The position numbers and the translations under genes are program-made. A stretch of DNA of 64,000 nt, taken from NCBI RefSeq assembly GCF_024508235.1, contig NZ_CP101943.1, positions 2,329,112 through 2,393,111 on the forward strand, written 5' to 3'. The stretch is from Halococcus qingdaonensis. GTDB taxonomy: Archaea > Halobacteriota > Halobacteria > Halobacteriales > Halococcaceae. The notes under the pieces were generated by a model, which had not been told where the DNA came from, searched no databases, and saw only the letters and a list, made by a program, of their open reading frames with translations. The number at the start of each line of letters is the position of its first letter. Positions within the stretch are counted from its first letter, which is position 1. Below are positions 33,014 through 43,766 of this stretch, in pieces.

Positions 33014-34024
33014 ATGGTACAACCAACCAGACCACGCAAAGGCTCGCTCGGCTACGGGCCGCGAACGCGCGCGCACAGCGAAGTGCCGCGTTTCGGCTCG
33101 TGGCCGGACGACGACGGACAGCCCGGGCTGCAGGGGTTCGCCGGCTACAAGGCCGGCATGAGCCACGTCGTGATGATCGACGACGCGGCCAACTCGCCAC
33201 GTGAGGGGATGGAGCAGACCGTCCCCGTCACAGTGGTCGAGACGCCCCCGATGCGCGCGGTCGCGCTCAGAGCCTACGAACAGACACCCTACGGACTCCG
33301 CCCGCTCACCGAGACGTGGACCGACGAGTTCCACGACGATCTCGACCGGGCGCTCGACGTTCCCGACGGCGAATCGGATCCCGGTGCCTTCGAGGAGGCA
33401 GTCGAGAACAACGAGATCGGCGAGATCCGCGCGATCACCCACACCGTGCCGGGCGAGATGGCCAACGTGCCGAAAAAGCGCCCGGACGTGATGGAGACGC
33501 GCGTCGGCGGCAGTGATCTCGACGAGCGCGTCGAGTTCGGTCTCGACCTCATCGCAGGCGGGGGCCAACACGAGCTGACCGAAGTGTTCCGGCCCGGCGA
33601 ATACATGGACGCAGCGGGCGTCACGAAGGGCAAAGGGACGCAGGGCCCCGTCAAGCGCTGGGGCGTCCAGAAGCGGAAGGGCAAACACTTCCGGCAGGGG
33701 TACAAGCGACGTATCGGCAACCTCGGCCCGTGGAACCCATCGCGCGTGCGCTCGACAGTCCCCCAGCAGGGACAGACAGGCTATCACCAGCGCACGGAGC
33801 TCAACAAGCGCCTCGTGAGCGTCGGCGACGGCGACGACGCCAGCGCCGAGGGTGGCTTCGTCGGCTACGGCGAGGTCGACGGTCCCTACGCGCTCGTCAA
33901 AGGCTCGCTTCCCGGTCCGGACCAGCGGCTTCTCAGGTTCCGACCGGCGATCCGACCCGGAGACCAGCCGCGCCTCGATCCCGAGGTGCGCTACGTCTCG
34001 ACGGCATCGAACCAAGGACAATGA
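33014..34024 (+). CDS. rpl3: Ribosomal protein L3 (uL3)
   Basis: Large-subunit protein near the peptidyl transferase centre, 336 aa, archaeal length. The N terminus RPRKGSLGYGPRTRA and the central KRWGVQKRKGKHFRQGYKR are conserved L3 stretches. Its stop TGA overlaps the rpl4 start (ATGA), typical of the tight packing in this operon. Confidence 0.97.
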   Translation: MVQPTRPRKGSLGYGPRTRAHSEVPRFGSWPDDDGQPGLQGFAGYKAGMSHVVMIDDAANSPREGMEQTVPVTVVETPPMRAVALRAYEQTPYGLRPLTETWTDEFHDDLDRALDVPDGESDPGAFEEAVENNEIGEIRAITHTVPGEMANVPKKRPDVMETRVGGSDLDERVEFGLDLIAGGGQHELTEVFRPGEYMDAAGVTKGKGTQGPVKRWGVQKRKGKHFRQGYKRRIGNLGPWNPSRVRSTVPQQGQTGYHQRTELNKRLVSVGDGDDASAEGGFVGYGEVDGPYALVKGSLPGPDQRLLRFRPAIRPGDQPRLDPEVRYVSTASNQGQ

Positions 34025-34764
34025 CGACAGTATACGACACGGACGGTACGGAGGCCGGCGACGTGGAGCTCCCGGACGTCTTCGAGACGCCCCATCGACC
34101 GGAGCTCATCGGTCGGGCGGTGCGCACCGCACAGGCCAACCGGGCACAGCCCTACGGCGCGGACGACTACGCGGGCATGCGAACGCCCGCCGAGTCGTTC
34201 GGTAGCGGTCGCGGCATGGCTCACGTCCCCCGATCGAACGGCCAGGGACGGCGCGTCCCCCAGACCGTGGGCGGGCGACCGGCTCACCCACCGAAGGAGG
34301 AGAACGATCGCTCGATCAAGCTCAACGACAACGAGCGCAAGCTCGCGACCCGCAGCGCCATCGCGGCCACGGCGGACGCCGAGCGCGTGAGCGAGCGCGG
34401 CCACGAGGTCGCGGAGTTCGACGGCGAGCTCCCGATCGTCGTGGACGACGAATTCGAGGAACTCGTGAAGACCCAGGACGTGGTCTCGCTGCTCGAATCG
34501 CTCGGCGTTCACGGCGACATCGAGCGTGCCGAGGACAGAACCGTACGCGCCGGGCGCGGGACGACCCGTGGCCGGAAGTACAAACGCCCGACCTCGATCC
34601 TGTTCGTCACGAGCGGCGAGCCGTCGCGGGCGGCCCGCAACCTCGCGGGTGCCGACGTGGCCACCGCGAGCGAGGTGAACACCGAGGACCTCGCGCCGGG
34701 CACGCAGTCCGGTCGGCTGACGATCTGGACCGAGAGCGCGATCGAGGAGGTGGAAGACCGATGA
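34021..34764 (+). CDS. rpl4: Ribosomal protein L4 (uL4)
   Basis: A 247-aa exit-tunnel protein. The conserved loop AHVPRSNGQGRRVPQTVGG is near residues 70-90, and the C terminus matches archaeal L4. The ATG at 34021 overlaps the rpl3 stop; the long in-frame extension above it is a shadow of rpl3. Confidence 0.96.
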   Translation: MTTVYDTDGTEAGDVELPDVFETPHRPELIGRAVRTAQANRAQPYGADDYAGMRTPAESFGSGRGMAHVPRSNGQGRRVPQTVGGRPAHPPKEENDRSIKLNDNERKLATRSAIAATADAERVSERGHEVAEFDGELPIVVDDEFEELVKTQDVVSLLESLGVHGDIERAEDRTVRAGRGTTRGRKYKRPTSILFVTSGEPSRAARNLAGADVATASEVNTEDLAPGTQSGRLTIWTESAIEEVEDR

Positions 34765-35012
34765 GCGATGTGAAATATCCCTACGTGACCGAGAAGGCGA
34801 TGAACGACATGGACTACCGCAACACGCTCCAGTTCATCGTCGCGAGCGACGCGGCGAAGCCGGGCATCCGCGAGGAGGTCGAGGAGCGCTTCGACGTCGC
34901 GATCACGAACGTGCGTACGCAGGTCACGCCACAGGGCGAGAAGAAAGCCACGGTGACATTGAGCGAGGACGACGACGCACAGGACGTCGCCTCGCGGATC
35001 GGGGTGTTCTGA
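34761..35012 (+). CDS. rpl23: Ribosomal protein L23 (uL23)
   Basis: An 83-aa protein at the tunnel exit, a docking site for SRP. The N terminus KYPYVTEKAMNDMD and the loop VRTQVTPQGEKKATVTL are conserved. It overlaps rpl4 by four bases and ends two bases before the rpl2 start. Confidence 0.96.
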   Translation: MSDVKYPYVTEKAMNDMDYRNTLQFIVASDAAKPGIREEVEERFDVAITNVRTQVTPQGEKKATVTLSEDDDAQDVASRIGVF

Positions 35013-35014
35013 AG

Positions 35015-35728
35015 ATGGGACGACGAATCCAGGGTCAACGGCGTGGTCGCGGGACGCCGACGTTCCGTGCGCCCTCCCATCGGTACAAGGCGGAGCTCTC
35101 GCATCCAACCACCGAGGACGACGACGTGGTCACGGGCACCGTGATCGACATCGAGCACGATCCGGCCCGCAGTGCCCCGGTTGCAGCGGTCGAGTTCGAC
35201 GATGACGATCAGCGCCTCGTGCTCGCGCCGGAAGGCATCGGCGTCGGCGAGGAGATCCAGGTCGGCGTGTCGGCCGAGATCAAGCCCGGCAACACGCTGC
35301 CGCTGGCGGAGATCCCGGAGGGTGTGCCGGTCTGTAACATCGAGAGCCAGCCCGGTGACGGCGGGAAGTTCGCCCGGTCGTCGGGCGTCAACGCCCAGCT
35401 GATCACCCACGATCGGCAGGCGGCGATCGTCGAGCTGCCGAGCGGCGAGACGAAGCGACTCAGCCCGCAGTGTCGAGCCACGATCGGTGTGGTCGCCGGT
35501 GGCGGTCGCACCGAGAAGCCGTTCGTGAAGGCGGGCAACAAACACCACAAGATGCGCGCACGGGGCTCGAAATACCCGCGCGTGCGTGGCGTGGCGATGA
35601 ACGCCGTCGACCACCCGTTTGGCGGTGGCGGTCGACAGCATCCCGGCCAACCGAAGAGCGTCTCGCGGGACGCCCCGCCGGGACGGAAGGTCGGCGACAT
35701 CGCCAGCAAGCGGACGGGGAGGAAATGA
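35015..35728 (+). CDS. rpl2: Ribosomal protein L2 (uL2)
   Basis: A 237-aa protein needed for the peptidyl transferase centre. The start [19 protein letters not shown] and the conserved C-terminal [14 protein letters not shown] near residue 205 identify it. The universally conserved His of this last motif is present. Confidence 0.97.
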   Translation: MGRRIQGQRRGRGTPTFRAPSHRYKAELSHPTTEDDDVVTGTVIDIEHDPARSAPVAAVEFDDDDQRLVLAPEGIGVGEEIQVGVSAEIKPGNTLPLAEIPEGVPVCNIESQPGDGGKFARSSGVNAQLITHDRQAAIVELPSGETKRLSPQCRATIGVVAGGGRTEKPFVKAGNKHHKMRARGSKYPRVRGVAMNAVDHPFGGGGRQHPGQPKSVSRDAPPGRKVGDIASKRTGRK

Positions 35729-35729
35729 G

Positions 35730-36152
35730 ATGAGTTCGGACTACAGAACCGGTCGCGAGGGCGAGTTCACCTACCGCGGCCACACGATCGAGGAGCTACA
35801 GGCAATGGACCTCGACGAGGTCGCCGACCTGCTGCCGGCGCGCAAACGCCGCAGCATCGAGCGCGGCCTCTCGGTCGAGAAGGAGAAACTGCTCGCCAAA
35901 GCGCGCGAGAAGGGCGACGAGGAGACGGCGAACGACCCGATCCGGACGCATCTGCGCGACATGCCGGTGCTGCCGGCGTTCGTCGGGAAGACCTTCGCCG
36001 TCCACAACGGTCAGGAGTTCGAGCGCGTCAGGATCGAGCCGGAGATGCTCGGCCACTATCTGGGCGAGTTCCAGCTCACCCGGACGTCGGTCGAACACGG
36101 ACAGGCGGGCATCGGCGCGACGCGCTCGTCGAAGTTCGTCCCGCTCAAATGA
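35730..36152 (+). CDS. rps19: Ribosomal protein S19 (uS19)
   Basis: A 140-aa small-subunit head protein. The N-terminal extension ([19 protein letters not shown]) is archaeal/eukaryotic in type; the C-terminal core is [11 protein letters not shown] and [13 protein letters not shown]. The ATG at 35730 is one base after the rpl2 stop. Confidence 0.96.
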   Translation: MSSDYRTGREGEFTYRGHTIEELQAMDLDEVADLLPARKRRSIERGLSVEKEKLLAKAREKGDEETANDPIRTHLRDMPVLPAFVGKTFAVHNGQEFERVRIEPEMLGHYLGEFQLTRTSVEHGQAGIGATRSSKFVPLK

Positions 36153-36167
36153 TGGAGACATAACGCA

Positions 36168-36638
36168 ATGGGAATCAGTTACAGCGTGGACGCGGACCCG
36201 GAGAAAACGGCGAAAGCCATGCTCCGCGAGCGCCACATGAGCCACAAGCACAGCAAGGAAATCGCCCGAGAGATCAAGGGAAAGACCGTCGCCGAGGCGA
36301 GCGACTACCTCGAAGCGGTCATCGCGGGCGACCAGTCGGTGCCATTCCGATCACACAACACCGGAGTGGGCCACCGTAACGACATCGACGGCTGGGACGC
36401 CGGTCGGTATCCCGAGAAGGCCAGCGAGGCCTTCCTCGATCTACTCGAAAACGTCGGCGCGAACGCCGAACACCAGGGATTCGAGCCCGATCCGATGACG
36501 ATCGATCACGTCGCCGCCCACAAGGTCGGCGAGGTGCAGGGTCGCAAGCCCCGCGCGATGGGGCGGGCGACGGCGTGGAACACGCCCGAGGTCGACGTCG
36601 AGATGGTCGTCGCCGAACCCGAGGAGGGTGAGAGCTGA
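36168..36638 (+). CDS. rpl22: Ribosomal protein L22 (uL22)
   Basis: A 156-aa protein lining the exit tunnel, with the archaeal core KAMLRERHMSHKHSKEIAR at about residues 12-30 and the C-terminal GRKPRAMGRATAWNTPEVD. Its stop shares a base with the rps3 start. Confidence 0.96.
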   Translation: MGISYSVDADPEKTAKAMLRERHMSHKHSKEIAREIKGKTVAEASDYLEAVIAGDQSVPFRSHNTGVGHRNDIDGWDAGRYPEKASEAFLDLLENVGANAEHQGFEPDPMTIDHVAAHKVGEVQGRKPRAMGRATAWNTPEVDVEMVVAEPEEGES

Positions 36639-37765
36639 TGGCGACCGAACAGCAGTTCATCGAGGACGGGATGCAGCGCACCCAGATCGACGAGTTCTTC
36701 GCCGACGAGCTGGCCCGCGCGGGCTACGGCGGGATGGATCTGGCCAAGACCCCGATGGGCACGCAGATCGTGCTCCGGGCGGAGAAACCGGGGATGGTGA
36801 TCGGCAAGGGTGGGAAGAACATCCGGAAGATCACGAGCGAGCTCGAGGAGCGCTTCGATCTCGACGATCCCCAGATCGACGTCCAGGAGGTCGACGAACC
36901 CGACCTCAACGCACAGATCGTCGCCGACCGGCTCGGCAACGCCCTCGAACGCGGCTGGTACTTCCGAAAGGCCGGCCACACGACGATCGACCGCATCATG
37001 GACGCGGGCGCGCGCGGTGCTGAGATCACCCTCAACGGGAAGGTGACCGGTGCACGCTCGCGCAACGAGAAGTTCAACCGCGGCTACATCAAGCACAACG
37101 GCGAGCCCTCACAGGACATCGTCGACCGCGGTGACGGCGTCGCGGTGATGAAGCTCGGGACGATCGGCGTCACGGTGAAGATCATCCCGCCGAACGCCGA
37201 CCTGCCCGACGACTTCCGCATCCACGAGGACGTCGACACGGAGTCGCTCGTCCCCGAGGAGATCGAGGGCGACGAGGTCGAGGCGCTGCTCGGCGAGGCC
37301 GAGGAGCCGGCCGACGACTCCGAAGAGTCCGACGCCGACGAGGAGTTCGAGCTCGGCGAGGACGAAGCGGAGGCCGAGACGGCCGAGATCGAAGAAGAGG
37401 AGATCGTCGAGGAGGGCGTCGACGCCGAAGCGGGTGCGGCCGAGACCGCGCCCGACGACGCCGAGATCGACGAGGAGCTCTCCGAGGACACCGAGGCCGA
37501 CGCCGAGGCGATCCTCGACGAGATGGAATCGGCCGAGGACACCGAGGCTGACGCCGAGAGCGGTGCGGAGCTGACGGTGATCGATGGCGTCGGCGACGCC
37601 AAAGCGGAGGCGCTCGTCGAGGCCGGCTTCGAGACCGTCGCCGACATCCAGGACGCGAGCGAGGACGATCTCGCCGAGGCCGAGGGCGTCGGTGACGCCT
37701 TCGCCGAGCGCATCAAGGAGGGTGCGAGCGAGGTCGATCCCGCGGACGTGGAGGGTGGGAACTGA
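36638..37765 (+). CDS. rps3: Ribosomal protein S3 (uS3) with acidic linker and helix-hairpin-helix tail
   Basis: A 375-aa small-subunit protein. The KH domain has the GXXG loop IGKGGKNI at residues 55-62; the second conserved domain ([16 protein letters not shown]) ends near 210. It is followed by a 100-residue, extremely acidic linker (residues about 210-310) and a helix-hairpin-helix module from 311 ([20 protein letters not shown]). The module is very similar to two copies at the N terminus of L32e 4 kb away. Confidence 0.95.
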   Translation: MATEQQFIEDGMQRTQIDEFFADELARAGYGGMDLAKTPMGTQIVLRAEKPGMVIGKGGKNIRKITSELEERFDLDDPQIDVQEVDEPDLNAQIVADRLGNALERGWYFRKAGHTTIDRIMDAGARGAEITLNGKVTGARSRNEKFNRGYIKHNGEPSQDIVDRGDGVAVMKLGTIGVTVKIIPPNADLPDDFRIHEDVDTESLVPEEIEGDEVEALLGEAEEPADDSEESDADEEFELGEDEAEAETAEIEEEEIVEEGVDAEAGAAETAPDDAEIDEELSEDTEADAEAILDEMESAEDTEADAESGAELTVIDGVGDAKAEALVEAGFETVADIQDASEDDLAEAEGVGDAFAERIKEGASEVDPADVEGGN

Positions 37766-37989
37766 TGGCCATCCTGCACAGCGCGGAGATCCGCGACATG
37801 ACGCCGGCCGAGCGCGAGGTCGAACAGGAGGAGCTCGAAACCGAGCTGCTCAACTCGCGGGCCGTTCAGGCCGCCGGCGGTGCGCCCGACAACCCGGGCC
37901 GGATCAAGGAGCTGCGGCGAACGATCGCCCGGCTGAAGACGATCCGGCGAGAAGAGGGCGACCTCGACGAGAGCGAGGAGGCGTCGTGA
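37765..37989 (+). CDS. rpl29: Ribosomal protein L29 (uL29)
   Basis: A 74-aa protein beginning [18 protein letters not shown], with the conserved [15 protein letters not shown] helix. Its ATG shares a base with the rps3 stop and its stop with the next start, so translational coupling is likely. Confidence 0.95.
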   Translation: MAILHSAEIRDMTPAEREVEQEELETELLNSRAVQAAGGAPDNPGRIKELRRTIARLKTIRREEGDLDESEEAS

Positions 37990-38273
37990 TGGCGCTGACG
38001 GCCGAGACGGTCGCGCGACACGAGCTTCGCGGGCTGCAGACCCGGGTTGCCGCGGCGAGCAACGGCTCGCTGGTCGGCATCGAAGGGTCGGTCGTCTCCG
38101 AGAGCGAGAACACGCTCGTGGTCGAACAGGGCGAACGAACGAAACGAGTACCGAAAGCCGGGGCGACCTTCGAGTTCGCGCTCGAAGGCGAGCACGCGAC
38201 GGTCGCGGGCGAACGACTGGTCGCGCCGCCGGCCCGGCGGACGGAAACGACAGGTGATTCGAAATGGCGTTAG
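37989..38273 (+). CDS. rnp1: Ribonuclease P protein component 1 (Rpp29/Pop4)
   Basis: A 94-aa subunit of RNase P, which cuts the 5' leader of pre-tRNAs. The Sm-like barrel core ([29 protein letters not shown]) is typical. It lies in its usual place between L29 and S17. It overlaps rps17 by ten bases. Confidence 0.9.
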   Translation: MALTAETVARHELRGLQTRVAAASNGSLVGIEGSVVSESENTLVVEQGERTKRVPKAGATFEFALEGEHATVAGERLVAPPARRTETTGDSKWR

Positions 38274-38683
38274 GACTCAACGTAACGGAACCGGAGACGA
38301 CCTGCGACGACCCGAACTGTCCGTTCCACGGGACGCTGTCCGTGCGCGGCGGGACGGTCGACGGCATGGTCGCCTCCACGGAGATGGATCGATCGGTCGT
38401 CGTCGAGCGCGAGTACGACGTCGCGGTACCGAAATACGACCGACAGATGAAACGACGGTCGCGCACGCCGGCACACGCGCCGGACTGCCTCGATCTCGAG
38501 GTCGGCGACGCGGTGCGCATCGCCGAGACGCGCCCGCTGTCGAAGACGAAAGCACACGTTGTCGTCTCGACTCTCGACACGACGCGCGATCTGGGTGCGA
38601 GCAGTCTGTCGGGGCCGTCCGATCCCGAGAGCGAGGTCGACCTGAGCGAGATCGAGGCCGACGAAGCGGAGGGCGAGAGCTGA
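38264..38683 (+). CDS. rps17: Ribosomal protein S17 (uS17)
   Basis: A 139-aa protein with the archaeal Cys pair [11 protein letters not shown] near residues 13-22 and the core [18 protein letters not shown]. The acidic C-terminal tail is haloarchaeal. It starts inside rnp1 and shares a base with the rpl14 start. Confidence 0.95.
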   Translation: MALGLNVTEPETTCDDPNCPFHGTLSVRGGTVDGMVASTEMDRSVVVEREYDVAVPKYDRQMKRRSRTPAHAPDCLDLEVGDAVRIAETRPLSKTKAHVVVSTLDTTRDLGASSLSGPSDPESEVDLSEIEADEAEGES

Positions 38684-39081
38684 TGGAAGCGCTCTCGGCC
38701 GACGTCACGCAGGGACTCGAAAAGGGCTCGCTCGTGACGTGTGCGGACAACACGGGCGCACGCGAGCTGAAGGTGATCAGCGTCGCGGGCTACTCGGGCG
38801 TCAAGAGCCGGCATCCGAAGGCCGGCCTCGGCGACAAGATCACCGTGTCGGTGACGAAGGGCACGCCGGAAATGCGCCGGCAGGTGCTCGAAGCGGTCGT
38901 CATCCGCCAGCGCAAGCCGATCCGGCGGCCCGACGGCACGCGCGTCACGTTCGAGGACAACGCCGCCGTCGTGGTCGACGACAACGAGGATCCCCGTGGC
39001 ACCGAGCTGCGGGGGCCGGTCGCCCGCGAGGTCGCCGAACGGTTCGGCTCGATCGCGAGCGCGGCGACGATGATCGTCTAA
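38683..39081 (+). CDS. rpl14: Ribosomal protein L14 (uL14)
   Basis: A 132-aa protein with the signatures [18 protein letters not shown] and [19 protein letters not shown]. It binds the L19/L24e bridge region. The start codon overlaps the S17 stop. Confidence 0.97.
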   Translation: MEALSADVTQGLEKGSLVTCADNTGARELKVISVAGYSGVKSRHPKAGLGDKITVSVTKGTPEMRRQVLEAVVIRQRKPIRRPDGTRVTFEDNAAVVVDDNEDPRGTELRGPVAREVAERFGSIASAATMIV

Positions 39082-39088
39082 GACTACC

Positions 39089-39445
39089 ATGAGCAAACAA
39101 CCACACAAACAACGGACACGCGAGGAGCGCGCGCCGCTCCACGAGAAGCACAGACAGGTCCGTGCGACGCTCGCGGGCGATCTCCGCGAGGAGTACGGCC
39201 GCCGTAGCGCGCGAGTGAACGCGGGCGACACCGTCGAGGTCATGCGCGGCGATTTCGCCGGCGAAGAGGGCGAGGTCGTCACCGTCGATCTCCAGGACGC
39301 GGTCGTCCACGTCGAGGAGATCACCCTCGAAACCGCCGACGGCGAGGACGTCGCCCGGGCGCTCGACGCGAGCAACCTCCGGATCACGGAGCTCACGCTC
39401 GACGACGATCGCCGCGAGGCACGGCTGGAGGGCGACGATGAGTAA
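39089..39445 (+). CDS. rpl24: Ribosomal protein L24 (uL24)
   Basis: A 118-aa protein with the KOW motif [20 protein letters not shown] near residues 43-62 and the archaeal N terminus [15 protein letters not shown]. It initiates 50S assembly. It overlaps rps4e by eight bases. Confidence 0.95.
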   Translation: MSKQPHKQRTREERAPLHEKHRQVRATLAGDLREEYGRRSARVNAGDTVEVMRGDFAGEEGEVVTVDLQDAVVHVEEITLETADGEDVARALDASNLRITELTLDDDRREARLEGDDE

Positions 39446-40211
39446 ACACCAGAAACGGCTCTCGGTGCCGGATTCGTGGCCCGTCGAGCGCAAGACGGCG
39501 ACGTTCACGGTGAAGGCCGCCGCCGGTCCGCACGGCGAACAGGGCGTGCCGCTGCTGATCGTGCTCCGCGACGTGCTCGGCTACGTCGACAACCGCAAGG
39601 AGGCGCGCTACGCGCTGAATCAGGGCACCATCCTGATCAACGGCGCATCCCTCGACGACGAGGAGCGCCCGATCGGCATGTTCGACATCGTCGAGTTCAC
39701 CGAGCGTGACGAACATTACCGCGTGTTCCCCGACGAGGGCGGCCGGCTCGCGCTCTCGCCGATCGACGCCGCCGACGCCGACTCGAAGCTCGGCAAGATC
39801 GTCGGCAAGGGGCAGGTCCCCGGCGGCAACACACAGCTCGCGCTGCACGACGGTCACACCCTCGAAGTCGACGATGGCAGCGAGTACGCCGGTAGCGACT
39901 CGATCGTCATCGACCACGACGACGAGATCCTCGCCCACTTCCCCTACGAGGAGGGAGCGCTCGTGACGGCCGTGCGCGGCCAGCACGCCGGCGAGATCGG
40001 CGAGATCGAGGAGATCCAGGTCACGCCCGGCAGTGCGGCGAACAACGTCATCGTCAGCCAGGAGGAGGGTGACGGCTTCGAGACGATCGCCGACTACGTC
40101 GTCGTCATCGACGAGAACTTCGTCAAGGAGGACGACGAGGAGACCGTCACGACGGCCGGCGAGGACACCGCAGCGGCCGAGGATCCGACCGACGGAGGTG
40201 ACGACGAATGA
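39438..40211 (+). CDS. rps4e: Ribosomal protein S4e (eS4)
   Basis: A 257-aa archaeal/eukaryotic small-subunit protein. The start [18 protein letters not shown], the S4 RNA-binding stretch [17 protein letters not shown] and a KOW-type segment ([18 protein letters not shown]) are visible. The acidic tail is haloarchaeal. Confidence 0.96.
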   Translation: MSKHQKRLSVPDSWPVERKTATFTVKAAAGPHGEQGVPLLIVLRDVLGYVDNRKEARYALNQGTILINGASLDDEERPIGMFDIVEFTERDEHYRVFPDEGGRLALSPIDAADADSKLGKIVGKGQVPGGNTQLALHDGHTLEVDDGSEYAGSDSIVIDHDDEILAHFPYEEGALVTAVRGQHAGEIGEIEEIQVTPGSAANNVIVSQEEGDGFETIADYVVVIDENFVKEDDEETVTTAGEDTAAAEDPTDGGDDE

Positions 40212-40726
40212 GCGACGCCGCCGGCTTCCACGAGATGCGCGAGCCCGTCGTCGAGAAGGTCGTCGTCCACATGGGTGTCGGCCAGGGCGGGCGTGAGCTC
40301 GCCGACGGCGAGGAGATCCTGGAGGCGGTAACGGGCCAGGAGAGCGTCCGGACGCGCGCGGAGGCGACCCGGCCGGAGTTCGGCATCCGCCAGGGCGACC
40401 CGATCGGCGCGAAGGTGACGCTCCGCGGCGACGACGCCGAGGAGTTCCTGGCAACGGCGCTCGAACTCGCGACGATCGAACGGTCGCAGTTCGACGAGAC
40501 GGGGAACTTCAGCTTCGGCATCGCCGAGCACACGGAGTTCCCGAGCCAGGAGTACGATCCGAACACCGGGATCTACGGGATGGACGTGACCGTGAACCTC
40601 GCCCGCCCGGGCGCACGCATCAAACGCCGCACCAAGGCCACCCGATCGATCCCGGGCCGTCATCGCCTCGACGCCGAGGACGCGATCAGCTATCTCGAAG
40701 AGAGCTACGACATGGAGGTACAATGA
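40208..40726 (+). CDS. rpl5: Ribosomal protein L5 (uL5)
   Basis: A 172-aa protein binding 5S r[22 protein letters not shown] and [18 protein letters not shown] are conserved L5 stretches. Four-base overlaps with rps4e and rps14. Confidence 0.96.
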   Translation: MSDAAGFHEMREPVVEKVVVHMGVGQGGRELADGEEILEAVTGQESVRTRAEATRPEFGIRQGDPIGAKVTLRGDDAEEFLATALELATIERSQFDETGNFSFGIAEHTEFPSQEYDPNTGIYGMDVTVNLARPGARIKRRTKATRSIPGRHRLDAEDAISYLEESYDMEVQ

Positions 40727-40896
40727 GCGAAAGCGACGTGGAGACGGGCGAACACGCGAGCAAACGCACGGGCCAGCTCGAGGCCTGCCAGCGCTGCGGG
40801 CGCAAGCAGGGGCTCGTCGGGAAATACGACATCTGGCTCTGCCGACAGTGTTTCCGTGAGATCGCCCGCGGCATGGGGTTCGAGAAATACCAATGA
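40723..40896 (+). CDS. rps14: Ribosomal protein S14, zinc form (uS14)
   Basis: A 57-aa protein with zinc-binding CQRCGRK and CRQCFREIA pairs, ending [10 protein letters not shown]. It is the short archaeal type and lies in the expected position between L5 and S8, overlapping each by four bases. Confidence 0.95.
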   Translation: MSESDVETGEHASKRTGQLEACQRCGRKQGLVGKYDIWLCRQCFREIARGMGFEKYQ

Positions 40897-41285
40897 CCGA
40901 CAACGATCCGCTCGCCGACGCGCTCTCCGGCATCGACAACGCCGAAGGCGTCGGCCAGCTCGACTTCACCGTGCAGCCCGCCTCGAACACGATCGGCTCC
41001 GTCCTGGAGGTCATCTACGACCGCGGCTACATCGACGGCTTCGAGTTCGTCGACGATGGCCGTGCCGGGAAGTTCGAGGTCGAACTCAGAGGCAAGATCA
41101 ACCGCTGTGGCGTCGTCAAGCCCCGGTATTCGGCCGGGGCCGACGAGTTCGAGAAATGGGAGAAACGGTTCCTCCCGGCCCGCGACTACGGGACGCTCAT
41201 CGTCACGACGAGCCACGGCGTGATGAGCCACTACGAGGCCAGAGAGGAAGGTCTCGGCGGGCAGGTGCTCGCCTACGTATACTGA
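40893..41285 (+). CDS. rps8: Ribosomal protein S8 (uS8)
   Basis: A 130-aa protein binding helix 21 of 16S r[19 protein letters not shown] at the start and the C-terminal [19 protein letters not shown] are conserved. It overlaps the rps14 stop by four bases. Confidence 0.96.
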   Translation: MTDNDPLADALSGIDNAEGVGQLDFTVQPASNTIGSVLEVIYDRGYIDGFEFVDDGRAGKFEVELRGKINRCGVVKPRYSAGADEFEKWEKRFLPARDYGTLIVTTSHGVMSHYEAREEGLGGQVLAYVY

Positions 41286-41287
41286 TA

Positions 41288-41836
41288 ATGACAGAACAAC
41301 GACTCACGATTCCGGAGGGGGCAAGCGCGGAGACGGAGCGCTTCGACCTCACGATCTCCGGCGAGAACGGCAGCGTCACGCGACGGCTCTGGTATCCGAA
41401 CGTCTCGGTCTCCGTCGAGGACGACGCGGTGGTCCTCGCGAGCGACGCCGAGGACGCCAAGACGACGGCGACGATGAGCACGTTCGTCAGCCACATCCAG
41501 AACGCCTTTCACGGCGTCAGCGAGGGCTGGACCTACGAGATGGACGTCTTCTACTCGCACTTCCCGATGCAGGTGCGTGTCGAGGACGGCGACGTCGTGA
41601 TCCAGAACTTCCTCGGCGAGCAGGCACCGCGCCGAACGCCGATCCGTGGCGACACGACCGTGGAGGTCGACGACGAGCATATCACGCTCTCGGGGCCGAA
41701 CAAGGAGGACGTCGGCCAGACCGCCGCGGACATCGAACAGCTCACCCGCGTCAGCGGGAAGGACACACGGGTGTTCCAGGACGGCGTCTACATCAGCGGC
41801 AAACCGACCCGGGAGGTGAGCGCCAGTGGCCAGTAA
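41288..41836 (+). CDS. rpl6: Ribosomal protein L6 (uL6)
   Basis: A 182-aa protein of two similar domains, with the archaeal stretch [19 protein letters not shown] near residue 62 and [19 protein letters not shown] near the C terminus. The ATG at 41288 follows S8 by two bases. It overlaps rpl32e by 11 bases. Confidence 0.95.
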   Translation: MTEQRLTIPEGASAETERFDLTISGENGSVTRRLWYPNVSVSVEDDAVVLASDAEDAKTTATMSTFVSHIQNAFHGVSEGWTYEMDVFYSHFPMQVRVEDGDVVIQNFLGEQAPRRTPIRGDTTVEVDDEHITLSGPNKEDVGQTAADIEQLTRVSGKDTRVFQDGVYISGKPTREVSASGQ

Positions 41837-42731
41837 CGAACGCGAACTCACGGCCATCGACGGCGTCGGCGAGGAGACCGCGGACGAACTCCGTGATGCC
41901 GGCTACGAGACGATCGACGATCTCCGCGACGCCGATCAGGACGAACTGAGCGAGGTCGAGGGGATCGGTACCGCACTCGCCGCGCGCATCGCGGCCGACG
42001 TCGGCGAGATCGACGTCGACGAGTCGGACGAGGAGACGCCCGAAGAACTGACCGAGGTCAGCGGCGTCGGCGAGGAGAAGGCCGACGCGCTGCGCGAGGC
42101 CGACTTCGAGTCGGTCGCCGACCTCGAACGGGCCGAGCAGTCCGATCTGGCCGATGTCGAAGGCATCGGCAACGCGCTCGCAGCGCGGATCAAGGCCGAC
42201 GTCGGCGGGCTCGAAGTCGACGAGGAGACCGACACCGAGGTCGAGGACGAGACGCCCGAAGAGGAGGAGACCGAGGACGTCGAAACCGAACTCCGCCCGC
42301 GGGGGCTGACCGAGAAGACGCCCGACCTCGACGACGAGGAGCAGCGACTGCTCGGCGAGCGCCGGCGGCGGTCCCAGCCGCAGTTCAACCGGCAGGACCA
42401 CCACAAGAAAAAGCGCGTGTCGACCTCGTGGCGACGCCCGCGCGGCCAGCTCTCGAAGCAGCGCCGCGGTGTCAAGGGCAAGGGCGCGAAAGTCGGGGCG
42501 GGCTACCGGACCGCGACGGACGTTCGCGGCCGCCACCCGAGCGGGTTCGAGGAGGTCCGTGTCGAGAACACCGACGACCTAGAGGGTGTCGACGGCGACA
42601 CCCACGCCGTACGGATCGGCTCCACGGTCGGCGGTCGCAAACGCGAGCGCATCGAGGAGCAGGCCGAAGACGACGGGATCCGGGTGCTCAACCCGACCTA
42701 CGTCGAAGTCGAGGTGAACGAGAATGAGTGA
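41826..42731 (+). CDS. rpl32e: Ribosomal protein L32e (eL32) with two N-terminal helix-hairpin-helix modules
   Basis: A 301-aa protein from a GTG start inside rpl6. Two 50-residue helix-hairpin-helix modules start at residues 7 and 74 (both with GVGEE-ADxLR and GIGxALAARI), joined by acidic linkers. The L32e core begins near 170 ([27 protein letters not shown]-like start) and ends with the conserved RRSGRKPRERIEEQ-type region. Such N-terminal extensions occur in other haloarchaeal L32e proteins. Confidence 0.93.
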   Translation: MASNERELTAIDGVGEETADELRDAGYETIDDLRDADQDELSEVEGIGTALAARIAADVGEIDVDESDEETPEELTEVSGVGEEKADALREADFESVADLERAEQSDLADVEGIGNALAARIKADVGGLEVDEETDTEVEDETPEEEETEDVETELRPRGLTEKTPDLDDEEQRLLGERRRRSQPQFNRQDHHKKKRVSTSWRRPRGQLSKQRRGVKGKGAKVGAGYRTATDVRGRHPSGFEEVRVENTDDLEGVDGDTHAVRIGSTVGGRKRERIEEQAEDDGIRVLNPTYVEVEVNENE

Positions 42732-43185
42732 TCTGAGCGCACAGCGACGGCTCGCGGCGGACGTCCTCGACGTCGGGGAGAACCGCGTCTGGTTCGATCC
42801 CGACCAACAGGGGGAGATCGCCGAGGCGATCACCCGCGAGGACATCCGCGAGCTCGTCACGGAAGGGACGGTCGACGCGAAGGCGGCGAAATCGAACTCG
42901 CGTGGCCGTGCGCGCGAGCGTAACAGCCAGCGTGCTGCCGGCCATCGGAAGGGCCCCGGGAGTCGGAAGGGGACCGCCGGCGCGCGCGAGAACAGCAAGG
43001 ACGCATGGGTCTCGCGGATCCGTGCGCAGCGTCGTCGGTTGAAGGAGCTGCGCGCGGAGGGCACCATCGACCGAACGCAGTACCGCACGCTGTACGACAA
43101 GGCGGGCGGCGGCGAGTTCGACAGCGTCGACAGGCTGGAGAGCTTCGCCGTGGACGAATTCGACATCGAACTGGAGGACGAATAA
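42724..43185 (+). CDS. rpl19e: Ribosomal protein L19e (eL19)
   Basis: A 153-aa protein: [19 protein letters not shown] at the start, then the basic [16 protein letters not shown] near residue 75 and a long helical C terminus. It overlaps rpl32e by eight bases, and its stop shares a base with the rpl18 start. Confidence 0.96.
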   Translation: MSDLSAQRRLAADVLDVGENRVWFDPDQQGEIAEAITREDIRELVTEGTVDAKAAKSNSRGRARERNSQRAAGHRKGPGSRKGTAGARENSKDAWVSRIRAQRRRLKELRAEGTIDRTQYRTLYDKAGGGEFDSVDRLESFAVDEFDIELEDE

Positions 43186-43766
43186 TGGCAACAGGACCAC
43201 GATACAACGTACCGATGCGCCGCCGGCGCGAGGTCCGGACGGACTACCATCAGCGGTTGCGCCTGTTGAAATCAGGCAAACCCCGACTGGTTGCCAGAAA
43301 GAGCAACCGCCACGTCAGGGCGCAGCTGGTGACCCCCAGTCCCGACGGAGACGAAACGCACGCGAGCGCGAGCTCGGCCGATCTCGACGAGTACGGCTGG
43401 GAGGCTCCGACAGGGAACCTGCCCAGTGCGTATCTCACGGGACTGCTGGCCGGGCTGCGCGCGCGAGACACCGAGATCGACGAGGCAGTGCTCGACATCG
43501 GGCTCAACGCCGCGACGCCGGGGAGCAAGCTGTTCGCGATCCAGGAAGGTGCCATCGATGCGGGGCTCGACGTCCCGCACAACGAGTCGGTGTTCGCCGA
43601 CTGGGAGCGCACGAGCGGCGAGCATATCGCCGACTACGCGGAGAGTCGCGACGAGCCGCTCTATTCGGGCGACTTCGACGCGAGCGAGCTGCCCGACCAC
43701 TTCGAGGAAGTCAGAACGACAATCATGGACGAATTCGACCACGAACTGGGAGGCGGCGATGAGTAA
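43185..43766 (+). CDS. rpl18: Ribosomal protein L18 (uL18)
   Basis: A 193-aa 5S rRNA-binding protein, with [20 protein letters not shown] at the start and [13 protein letters not shown] near residue 38. Its length, with a C-terminal extension, is archaeal. It overlaps rps5 by eight bases. Confidence 0.96.
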   Translation: MATGPRYNVPMRRRREVRTDYHQRLRLLKSGKPRLVARKSNRHVRAQLVTPSPDGDETHASASSADLDEYGWEAPTGNLPSAYLTGLLAGLRARDTEIDEAVLDIGLNAATPGSKLFAIQEGAIDAGLDVPHNESVFADWERTSGEHIADYAESRDEPLYSGDFDASELPDHFEEVRTTIMDEFDHELGGGDE

